From the IMG/VR virus record IMGVR_UViG_3300020186_000285, positions 1 to 43,695 of that record: a stretch of 43,695 nucleotides of DNA; one strand, written 5' to 3'. The notes under the pieces were generated by a model, which searched no databases, was not told the origin of the DNA, and saw nothing but the letters and a program-made list of their open reading frames with translations. This document shows positions 21,232 to 27,870 of the stretch, in pieces. Positions within the stretch are counted from its first letter, which is position 1; the number at the start of each line of letters is the position of its first letter. Position numbers and translations under genes: made by a program. The stretch is from a virus.

Positions 21232-21660
21232 ATGGCAGAAATGACAGTAGTATCCGCCAACGTGCGGGCATTGACCAGCCACGGCGCGATTGTCGTCCCT
21301 GGTGTGGCGGGAGCGACCGTGACCATCGGCTACCTGGTCTATCAGAACAGCAGCGGCCTCTGGGAACATGCCGACGCCAACGTCAGCCTTACGCTTGCCA
21401 ACGTGACGGGCATCGCCGTCGAGAGTTATGACGGCGAGGACACCGTAACGGTGGACAACGCCCTGAGCGTGTGTATTCGCGGGCTGGTGGGGGGCTTCAC
21501 TGACCTCGACGAGAACGTCGTGTACTACGCAAGCAACACGGTGGGACGAATGAGTGACACAGCGGGCGCGTTCACGCGTATCGTCGGAACTGGGATGCTG
21601 TTTGCGGGGCAGATTGTACTCAACCTCAACATCCAAACATCCGTAGCGGCCAGCGCATAG
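21232..21660 (+). CDS. capsid decoration protein
   Basis: A 142-residue beta-rich protein, MAEMTVVSANVRALTSHGAI, then GATVTIGYLVYQNSSGLWEH, and GIAVESYDGEDTVTVDNA. The pattern matches DUF2190-like or lambda gpD-like capsid cement proteins, which trimerise on expanded heads. It stands between scaffold and major capsid protein. Its initiation region GGAGAATAGACATGGCAGAA is identical to that of the major capsid gene. Confidence 0.65.
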   Translation: MAEMTVVSANVRALTSHGAIVVPGVAGATVTIGYLVYQNSSGLWEHADANVSLTLANVTGIAVESYDGEDTVTVDNALSVCIRGLVGGFTDLDENVVYYASNTVGRMSDTAGAFTRIVGTGMLFAGQIVLNLNIQTSVAASA

Positions 21661-21677
21661 GCTAGAGGAGAATAGAC

Positions 21678-22805
21678 ATGGCAGAAGTATTAGGGCCGCT
21701 TACCCTTCAAAACAAAGCATTGCCATCCGGCGTAGACGGCGCACGCGTGGCGCAATGGATGATGCGCGATGGCATCAGTTACGGCGATTTTGTCAACCGT
21801 GTGGCGCTTGCGCTCGGCGCAGCCAACTCCGCCCTGATGGACAAGTGGGGCTTCCTGTTCAACGTCACCGACGAGATTGCAATGGAGTACCCGGACGGTG
21901 GCACGACAACGCCGATGACCGAACTCACCGACATCGAAAAACACCCGTTGGTGCATGGCTCGACCATCGGGCACATGCTGCCCTTAAAGTTTTACGGCGA
22001 GGCAGTGGGTGGCACATGGCGTTACTTCAGAGATGTTCGCAGCACGCAGATCGCCGCCGCCATTACCGCCATCGTCAACCGTGGCGTCTGGCGCTTTGAG
22101 CAAAAGCTGCTGACACGCTTTTTCAGCAATCTCGAAATTGCGGTAGGCGCGGGCGGCTACAGCGTACCCTTCGTGCGCGGCACAGGGGGCAACATCGATT
22201 TCACGCCGCCCAGCTATGACGGCGTAGACTTTGCTACCACGCATGATCACTTCAAAGGCTACAACCTATCGACGCCGCTGGCAATGGATGCGGTGTTAGA
22301 CGGCTTGGCGTTAGAACTGGCCGAACACGGACATGTCGCGCCCTTCACGGCGCTTGTTAGCCGCACCGACATTGCGCTGTTTAGCGTACTTACAAACTTC
22401 GTGACCATCGTAGACAACACGATCCAGGTCATCGATCGTGGTTCGTCTACCACTGGCAGCAACTTCTTCGCACGCGGCTCACGTGACATTGGGCGCATCG
22501 GCTGGTATCAAAGCCCGATGGGGCTGATTGAACTCGTCGCCTCTGGGCGCATCCCCACCGCCTATGTCGGCATGACCAAGAGCTATGGCGACAACGACCC
22601 GCGCAATGCGCTGGCCGTGCGCGTGCATCCTGACCAGGGCTTCGGCTTGTTTATCGTCACCAAGACCAGTGAAAACCTGGATTGGCCGATTGAACAGGTG
22701 GACGTGGGTCTTGAGTTTGGCGAAGGCGTAGGCCAAGACCGCACGAACGGCACGGTGGGCCATCTCGTCGCGGGCGGAACTTTTGTAGCTCCAACGATCA
22801 CGTAG
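21678..22805 (+). CDS. major capsid protein
   Basis: A 375-residue protein of HK97-type size. Recognisable are DGISYGDFVNRVALALGAAN, HGSTIGHMLPLKFYGEAVGG, TAIVNRGVWRFEQKLLTRFF and, near the end, SYGDNDPRNALAVRVHPDQG and FGLFIVTKTSENLDWPIEQV. Strong SD (AGAGGAG) fits high expression. Order scaffold, decoration, major capsid is classical. No cross-linking residues can be assigned. Confidence 0.8.
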   Translation: MAEVLGPLTLQNKALPSGVDGARVAQWMMRDGISYGDFVNRVALALGAANSALMDKWGFLFNVTDEIAMEYPDGGTTTPMTELTDIEKHPLVHGSTIGHMLPLKFYGEAVGGTWRYFRDVRSTQIAAAITAIVNRGVWRFEQKLLTRFFSNLEIAVGAGGYSVPFVRGTGGNIDFTPPSYDGVDFATTHDHFKGYNLSTPLAMDAVLDGLALELAEHGHVAPFTALVSRTDIALFSVLTNFVTIVDNTIQVIDRGSSTTGSNFFARGSRDIGRIGWYQSPMGLIELVASGRIPTAYVGMTKSYGDNDPRNALAVRVHPDQGFGLFIVTKTSENLDWPIEQVDVGLEFGEGVGQDRTNGTVGHLVAGGTFVAPTIT

Positions 22806-22813
22806 GGGGAGCC

Positions 22814-23899
22814 ATGCGGCTCAACTTCTTTCTGTATAACGCTCGTAACTTCGATGGCTATGGCCGCTTCTCTACGCGGATGGCGGCGGCGTTGCAACGG
22901 GCGGGTGTGGACGTTTTTCCTCACTTCGAGGAAAGCGCCAATGCGCCCGCCTGGATGCACGAACGCTGGGGTATGGCGTGGGATGGGCTTACCCTCTCGT
23001 GCCTGCCTCCCTACTACGTGCAGAAAGTGCCTGGCCGTCACTGGCTGTATACGATGACCGAGGGCAGCGAGTGTCCAAAGGGGTGGGCCAAAATTATCAA
23101 CGAGGCGGGCATTGAGCGCGTGCTTGTGCCCTGCGAGCATAACGCCGCCGTCTTTCGTGACGGCGGCATCAACTGCCCCGTCAGTGTCATTCCGGGCGGC
23201 ACAGACCCGCAAGAGTTTGCGCTGCTTACAGAGCGACCGCAGCGACCCTACACCTTTTTGACGTTAGCCGATCGCGGCGAGCGCAAAGGCTGGAGCGAAG
23301 TCTACGATGCTTTCTTCATGGACGCAGGCTTCGGCCCGCGTACGGAGGGCATCCAGGACGTGCGTCTCATCATCAAGTGTAGGCCGGGGGGCAGCGACCT
23401 TATCGATCTCATCCTCGACAAGTGCGCCGACATCGACCCGCGCATCACCTTCTTGCAGGAGGACGTAGCCGATATGCGCGACCTCTACGCGCGCGCGGAT
23501 TGCCTGGTGCTGCCCTCGCGCACCGAGGGTTGGGGGATGCCGCACCGGGAAGCGGCTATGTGCGGCTTGCCGGTCATCACGCAAGCTCACAGCGGCCTGG
23601 ATGACGGGCACACGCGCGAATGGGCGATGGTGGTAGACAAGGGGCAAATGCAGCCTATTAGCGATTTCGGTAAGCACATCAAGGGCCAATGGCGCGTGGT
23701 AGACAGGGGAGAATTGGCGGGCAAGATGCGCGCTTGTTATGAGCGTCCGTGGGTGGCGCACCAGTTGGGGCAAAACGCCGCTAGGTGGCTGCGTGCCAAC
23801 CAGACGTGGGAGATAGCAGCGGGGCGTTTGATTGCACTACTGCAACAAGAGGGCGTTCCCTCCTTTGTCGGGACAGGGCTAGAAATGGAGTACGCGTAA
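22814..23899 (+). CDS. glycosyltransferase, GT4 family (GT-B)
   Basis: A 361-residue protein. The N-terminal Rossmann half includes FDGYGRFSTRMAAALQRAGV. The C-terminal half has the GT4 donor-binding signature ADCLVLPSRTEGWGMPHREA followed by AMCGLPVITQAHSGLDD, with the catalytic E-x7-E pattern. It transfers a sugar from a nucleotide-sugar donor with retention. It sits directly after the major capsid gene, so capsid or tail glycosylation, or host surface modification, is plausible. Ends with an overlapping TAATG. Confidence 0.85.
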   Translation: MRLNFFLYNARNFDGYGRFSTRMAAALQRAGVDVFPHFEESANAPAWMHERWGMAWDGLTLSCLPPYYVQKVPGRHWLYTMTEGSECPKGWAKIINEAGIERVLVPCEHNAAVFRDGGINCPVSVIPGGTDPQEFALLTERPQRPYTFLTLADRGERKGWSEVYDAFFMDAGFGPRTEGIQDVRLIIKCRPGGSDLIDLILDKCADIDPRITFLQEDVADMRDLYARADCLVLPSRTEGWGMPHREAAMCGLPVITQAHSGLDDGHTREWAMVVDKGQMQPISDFGKHIKGQWRVVDRGELAGKMRACYERPWVAHQLGQNAARWLRANQTWEIAAGRLIALLQQEGVPSFVGTGLEMEYA

Positions 23900-24297
23900 T
23901 GGCGACATTGACCGCAGCACAGACGCTTGACTTGTTGGCAGACCTCGCCGCCGGTGCACTTGGCGTCGTGTTCAGCCAAGACGAGTTGCAACGCTTCTAT
24001 GACCGCGCGGGCAATGATTACAATCTGGCGGTGTATTACGGCTGGAGGCAAATACTCGCTGACAGCGCGGCCTGGGTGGACTACAAAGTCGCCCAGACTA
24101 GCGTTAGCCGCAGCCAAGCCTTTGAGCACATCAAGGCGATGGTGGCGCTGTGGGCGGCTGAGTCGCGTAGTGTGGCGAACCAAGTGCTATCCGTCGGACT
24201 AAACGGAGTCCCCACTAGGCACAAGCCTGTCCCTGCTGATGCTTATCAGCATAACGGCTACTTCAAGCGCGGAAGATGGTATCCAAATGCCCGTTAG
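23899..24297 (+). CDS. head-tail connector protein
   Basis: A 132-residue mostly helical protein, MATLTAAQTLDLLADLAAGA, then LQRFYDRAGNDYNLAVYYGW and FEHIKAMVALWAAESRS. The helical size and place after the capsid module suggest the adaptor (gp6/gp15-like) that extends the portal ring. Start overlaps the previous stop. Confidence 0.6.
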   Translation: MATLTAAQTLDLLADLAAGALGVVFSQDELQRFYDRAGNDYNLAVYYGWRQILADSAAWVDYKVAQTSVSRSQAFEHIKAMVALWAAESRSVANQVLSVGLNGVPTRHKPVPADAYQHNGYFKRGRWYPNAR

Positions 24298-24314
24298 CGC
24301 GTGGGAGGCATTTG

Positions 24315-24647
24315 ATGCCAACGTTTACTAATTGGTCAGGTGGCGAGGGGCAAGCCGCAGCGTTGGCTTTGCTCATCACCTACAAGAGCGTGTCAACAGG
24401 CACGATTACGCGCGGGGCGTCTACGGTCGCAGCCAAGACGGTGAGATTGGAAACGCTGGGCGCGCCGAGTCAGGTGCTAGGGCAAGGTGGCATTGTCTAC
24501 ACAATAGACGCTATGTTGCTCGCGGCGTTTGGCGCGGGCTTTCTACCAGGCGACAGATTCACGATTGCCAGCCAAGTGTTTGAAGTAGAAGGTGTACTGC
24601 CAGGGCATACCGACTGTGAGCAGGTAATGCTTCGACGTAGAGGATAG
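24315..24647 (+). CDS. putative head closure/neck protein
   Basis: A 110-residue beta-rich protein, MPTFTNWSGGEGQAAALALL, then YTIDAMLLAAFGAGFLPGDR and FEVEGVLPGHTDCEQVMLRR. SD GGGAGG lies eight bases before the ATG. Position between the adaptor and the gp10-like tail gene fits a head-closure (stopper) protein. No stronger evidence. Confidence 0.5.
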   Translation: MPTFTNWSGGEGQAAALALLITYKSVSTGTITRGASTVAAKTVRLETLGAPSQVLGQGGIVYTIDAMLLAAFGAGFLPGDRFTIASQVFEVEGVLPGHTDCEQVMLRRRG

Positions 24648-24649
24648 CG

Positions 24650-25096
24650 ATGGGCTTCAAATGGGACGTTTCGCCTGACATGACACTTCCGCAGATGACC
24701 GAAGCCTACACGCGCGCCGTTTTCCAGACGACACGGCGATTGGCAGAGCAGAACGCGCGCGAGATGGAAGAATGGGCAAAAGCCAATGCGCCGTGGCAAG
24801 ACCGCACGGGTGCGGCGCGGACGTGCCTGAATGCGTCTGTTGAGGGAGTCGGCAGCATCGTCTTAGCGCATGGTGTGGATTATGGGTTGTGGCTGGAGAT
24901 TGCCAATGGTGGGCGCTTTGCCATTATCGCCAGGGCGATTGATGTCTTTGGTGTCAAGTACATGGACAAACTGCAACGGGCGTTGGCAGGCGGAGCGCTC
25001 TCTGGCTTTACCTTTTCTGGCAGCGCATCGCGTTTCCGCAATCTGGCAACGGGCCGTTTTGTCAGTCGTTCCGACATCGCAACGAGATTAAGCTAG
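24650..25096 (+). CDS. HK97 gp10-like tail completion protein
   Basis: A 148-residue protein. RRLAEQNAREMEEWAKANAP and WQDRTGAARTCLNASVEG match the gp10-like family signature (small tail component with a WxDRTGxxR turn). HGVDYGLWLEIANGGRFAII supports it. The C-terminus carries GFTFSGSASRFRNLATGRFV, nearly the same 20-residue motif as the N-terminus of the MuF-like protein. Expected role: joining tail to neck. Confidence 0.7.
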   Translation: MGFKWDVSPDMTLPQMTEAYTRAVFQTTRRLAEQNAREMEEWAKANAPWQDRTGAARTCLNASVEGVGSIVLAHGVDYGLWLEIANGGRFAIIARAIDVFGVKYMDKLQRALAGGALSGFTFSGSASRFRNLATGRFVSRSDIATRLS

Positions 25097-25099
25097 ATA

Positions 25100-25549
25100 A
25101 TGCCAACCGCAAGCGTGAGCCTCGCCAATGCCAAGACCATCCTAGAGGCAGATGCCACTTTGTTGGCACTCGCCACAGGGGGTATCTATGACTTCGACGA
25201 AACGGGGCGCATGGGCATCAACCGCACCAACACGCCAACGGCTTTCACCAACGGCATTATCAAGCCGTGCCTCTTGCTCAAGCTGCGAACGAGCGTGCCG
25301 TTTGGCGACATTGCCGACGACGCCGCACGCACCACAGGCGCGCGGGACATGCTAGAGATTTGGGGGTACGAAGACAGCGGCTACGCCACGATTAAGAGCA
25401 TGTTGGCGCGTGTGTACACGCTCTTGCAGGGCAAGCAGCTAGGCGGCTTCGTGTGCCGCTGGGCGCTGGACATACAGCCGACACGTGACATCGAAATGGA
25501 TGCAAACGTGGAACGCAGTGACTACGCAATTTTTTGGCTTAGGAGTTAG
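25100..25549 (+). CDS. putative tail terminator protein
   Basis: A 149-residue alpha/beta protein, ANAKTILEADATLLALATGG, then KPCLLLKLRTSVPF and MLARVYTLLQGKQLGGFVCR. Size and place between gp10-like and tail tube genes fit gpU-like tail terminators. SD not obvious; three bases separate it from the previous stop. Confidence 0.55.
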   Translation: MPTASVSLANAKTILEADATLLALATGGIYDFDETGRMGINRTNTPTAFTNGIIKPCLLLKLRTSVPFGDIADDAARTTGARDMLEIWGYEDSGYATIKSMLARVYTLLQGKQLGGFVCRWALDIQPTRDIEMDANVERSDYAIFWLRS

Positions 25550-25579
25550 ACGCCGCAAGGCGAGAGGGGAATAAACAGC

Positions 25580-26143
25580 ATGCCTTTCGACCAGGGCAGT
25601 CCTCAATTTGGTTTGACGGATTGCAAAATTCAGACATGGGCTAGTGCCGGAATCTATTCCGGCACGGCTGTGGACATTATGAGCGTGCAAATGATGGGCG
25701 TCACGATCCAGTTTATACAGGCACAACTCACGGGCGACAACCGCATTACCGCCACCGCTGCATTGGCGATTGGCGGCACATGCCAGATTCGCTTTGGCGG
25801 TGTAAGTCCTGTGGCGCTGGCGATCATGTTGGGACGCGTCAATACCACCATCTCCAGCGTGATTCAACAGGGTATCAAAGGCGGCGACCGTATGCCGTAC
25901 TTTGGCATCATTGGCAAGGCTGAGGCGGCAGAGGGGTTGGGGGATACGTGGGTCTATTGTCCAAAAGTCAAGCTGATGAGCGACTTCACGCTGGCGATGC
26001 TGGAGTATGGCGCGTTTGTGATTCCCGAAGTCACATGCCAGTTGGTTGACGACGACACCTATGGCGTGGTCAATATCATCACGCATCCAACCAGCGTAGA
26101 GATTACGACCTTCCCGCCGCCCAATATCGCGGCACTGAGCTAA
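25580..26143 (+). CDS. major tail (tube) protein
   Basis: A 187-residue protein, MPFDQGSPQFGLTDCKIQTW, beta-rich with ITATAALAIGGTCQIRFGGV and YCPKVKLMSDFTLAMLEYGA. SD AGAGGGG precedes it. Location immediately before the tail chaperone pair and the tape measure is diagnostic. Forms the tail tube. The gene is followed by TAAGGAG, which would have served the next gene before an RNA element inserted. Confidence 0.75.
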   Translation: MPFDQGSPQFGLTDCKIQTWASAGIYSGTAVDIMSVQMMGVTIQFIQAQLTGDNRITATAALAIGGTCQIRFGGVSPVALAIMLGRVNTTISSVIQQGIKGGDRMPYFGIIGKAEAAEGLGDTWVYCPKVKLMSDFTLAMLEYGAFVIPEVTCQLVDDDTYGVVNIITHPTSVEITTFPPPNIAALS

Positions 26144-26156
26144 GGAGAAGTTGTCA

Positions 26157-26516
26157 GTTACTCCCCCTTAAAAGCGGGGAGCTTGTCTCTGTCACCCTAG
26201 CGATACTCTGCTAAGTACGAGACGTTTGGCGTACTGAGAGACGCCCTGCTAGACGAATCTAGCAGCGATTGCGAGAGGTAACTTACTCTCGGTTCTGAAT
26301 GTTTTACACACGGAGAATCTTAGTCCGTGCAACCCACAACATTCACTTGTTAAGGTGCGCTTGAGCCGTTACCTCTGGCGTACCAGAGTGTCTTGGCACA
26401 GATGTAGTGTACCACGTTTTGAGGTTGTTTATCGTGTCAGATTGTTGACAGATTCAGGGGATGCAGGAGCAGGGCGCAATTCCCCACCCCGATGAATCGG
26501 GGCGTACCCTTGCGCC
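26157..26516 (+). ncRNA. orphan HEARO / IscB-omega-RNA-like element
   Basis: About 360 non-coding bases interrupt the tail operon. Stems visible: CTCCCC/GGGGAG (26161-26181); GGCGT/ACGCC (26228-26245); CTGCTAGA-CGAA-TCTAGCAG (26246-26265); a long-range pair GAGGTAAC (26275-26282) with GTTACCTC (26368-26375); GAATGTT/AACATTC (26297-26344) enclosing CACGGA/TCCGTG; CTCTGG-CGTA-CCAGAG (26373-26388); and GGCGCAA/TTGCGCC (26473-26516) enclosing CCCCGAT-GA-ATCGGGG. Bases such as GTCACCC, TCTGCTAAGT, AGTCCGTGCAACCCAC and the 3' GGGGCGTACCCTTGCGCC match my memory of HEARO RNAs, the guide RNAs of IscB. No IscB gene follows. It lies between an SD (TAAGGAG, 26141) and the next ATG (26523). Confidence 0.6.
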
Positions 26517-26522
26517 AAAATT

Positions 26523-27008
26523 ATGGCAGAGGAAGAACTCAAGCCGACGTTGGGCAAACAAATGCGCCAGATGCGCGAACAGGGCGTAGTGCTGCCCTTC
26601 CCATCCGGCAATAACTACCGCGTGCGCGTGGTGGGGGCAGCGGCCTTGCTACGGCGTGGCAGTCTGCCCAACGTGCTGCTCTCCTTCGTGAACGAGGCGA
26701 TCTACGGGGGGGTGACAGCCGACAGGATTGATGCCTTTATGACCCTACGCGACAAAGAGGAACACAACATTGAATTTCTCGATAGCTTGAAAGTCTGCTG
26801 CGAGGAAGTGTTTCTGGAGCCGCGCATCGTAGACGAACCAACAACGGACGATGAAATGTCAATCGCAGATGTGCCACTGGTTGACCAAGCGTGGGCTTTT
26901 GACCTGGCCTTTGGGTTTGCAAGAGAACTGCGCCCCTTTCGTCCTGAACAGGAAGCTAATGTGGTCAGCCTACCTGTCGCTGAAAATGTACCACAGACGA
27001 CCGAGTGA
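26523..27008 (+). CDS. tail assembly chaperone
   Basis: A 161-residue protein starting MAEEELKPTLGKQMRQMREQ, then VLLSFVNEAIYGG and FLDSLKVCCEEVFLEPRIVD. The family resemblance is to phage tail chaperones encoded between tube and tape-measure genes. There is no SD in the 20 bases before the ATG. The likely original SD is 380 bases upstream, separated by the RNA element, so initiation now must rely on something else. Overlaps the next gene by 50 bp. Confidence 0.65.
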   Translation: MAEEELKPTLGKQMRQMREQGVVLPFPSGNNYRVRVVGAAALLRRGSLPNVLLSFVNEAIYGGVTADRIDAFMTLRDKEEHNIEFLDSLKVCCEEVFLEPRIVDEPTTDDEMSIADVPLVDQAWAFDLAFGFARELRPFRPEQEANVVSLPVAENVPQTTE

Positions 27009-27306
27009 TGACCTGGCGGAAACAAATAGCATTGCGGCTTACTGTGTAGACGGAGCCGTGCTGTGGTTTGGCGTCACGATTGAAAATGCGCTGGGCGAAA
27101 GAGAGAAGGTGACAGTGGGCAAAGACACGCAGTACCGGCCTTTGTACACGTTATCGCAACTCCTTGACCCAGCGTTTCGTTTGCCACGCCCGTTGCCTGA
27201 ACCGCGCAAGCGCGCACAGACGCAAGCGGGCGGTCTAGCGGCGCTGATGGCAATGGCAGGCGTCAGGCGGTATGCCTATGTAGGGCCAGAGGCCAGGCCG
27301 GTGTGA
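26959..27306 (+). CDS. second tail chaperone-region protein
   Basis: A 115-residue protein, MWSAYLSLKMYHRRPSDDLA, with SD AGGAAG before the ATG. A later ATG at 26986 is possible. Content includes YTLSQLLDPAFRLPRPLPEP and a basic tail. Its frame is +1 relative to the preceding gene with a 50-bp overlap, the arrangement used by G/GT chaperone pairs joined by ribosomal frameshifting. No clear slippery site is seen, so independent initiation is preferred. Confidence 0.55.
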   Translation: MWSAYLSLKMYHRRPSDDLAETNSIAAYCVDGAVLWFGVTIENALGEREKVTVGKDTQYRPLYTLSQLLDPAFRLPRPLPEPRKRAQTQAGGLAALMAMAGVRRYAYVGPEARPV

Positions 27307-27312
27307 GCCTAA

Positions 27313-27765
27313 TTAGGGAATTGAGCCGCTGCAACTGGCGATCACATATTGGCCTTCTGAGTAGGTTCGGTGAACGAGTTTGCCGTCAATGTGAATTTCG
27401 CAGCCAATGCGGGCGGACTGTTCATCATTCTGTACGGCGAGATAAACGAAGTCGCCGCGCTTGGCGTTGCGCTCATCCACAATAGCGGTGCGTGCGCCGT
27501 CACAGATGCTTACTGATTTTTGCGATGTGCCGCTTGGCATCTCGTAGGTGACATCGAAGCCGTAGCAGCCGCCCCAATCGCGGGCGGTGGTGACTTTGTA
27601 TACGATGCGATGCGTAGACGGGGCTGTATCGGCATAGCTTGGCATATTCAAGGCGACAACAAGCACAAGGACGAGTAGGCCAATCACGAACAGGGCAAAG
27701 ACGCCAATGGTAGCCAGGGCTTTGCCGCAGCCACTTGATTTCTTTTCGGGTTGAAGCGCGTACAT
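27313..27765 (-). CDS. MmpS-like membrane-anchored protein, moron
   Basis: A 150-residue protein; ATG at 27765 has AAGGAG six bases upstream. One N-terminal membrane span (ALATIGVFALFVIGLLVLVL, to about residue 42). It is followed by a beta-rich extracytoplasmic domain: YKVTTARDWGGCYGFDVTYE, VYLAVQNDEQSARIGCEIHI, and YVIASCSGSIP. The paired cysteines and DGKLVHRTYSEG turn resemble MmpS-type accessory domains. It lies on the opposite strand between chaperone and tape-measure genes, as host-benefit genes often do. Possible superinfection-exclusion or envelope function; unproven. Confidence 0.6.
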   Translation of the reverse strand: MYALQPEKKSSGCGKALATIGVFALFVIGLLVLVLVVALNMPSYADTAPSTHRIVYKVTTARDWGGCYGFDVTYEMPSGTSQKSVSICDGARTAIVDERNAKRGDFVYLAVQNDEQSARIGCEIHIDGKLVHRTYSEGQYVIASCSGSIP

Positions 27766-27870
27766 GAGATTCTCCTTGACAACGAATAGTTTGCTTTCAG
27801 GCTCGCGCAATGGCAACTCGGCAACAATTGACAATTGACGTAGCGCGAGACTGACAAAGGACGTAAGCGC

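Noticed and set aside
26959-27008. Programmed frameshift joining the two chaperone genes
   Set aside because: The overlap and frame fit, but no convincing slippery heptamer is visible and the second gene has its own SD and ATG.
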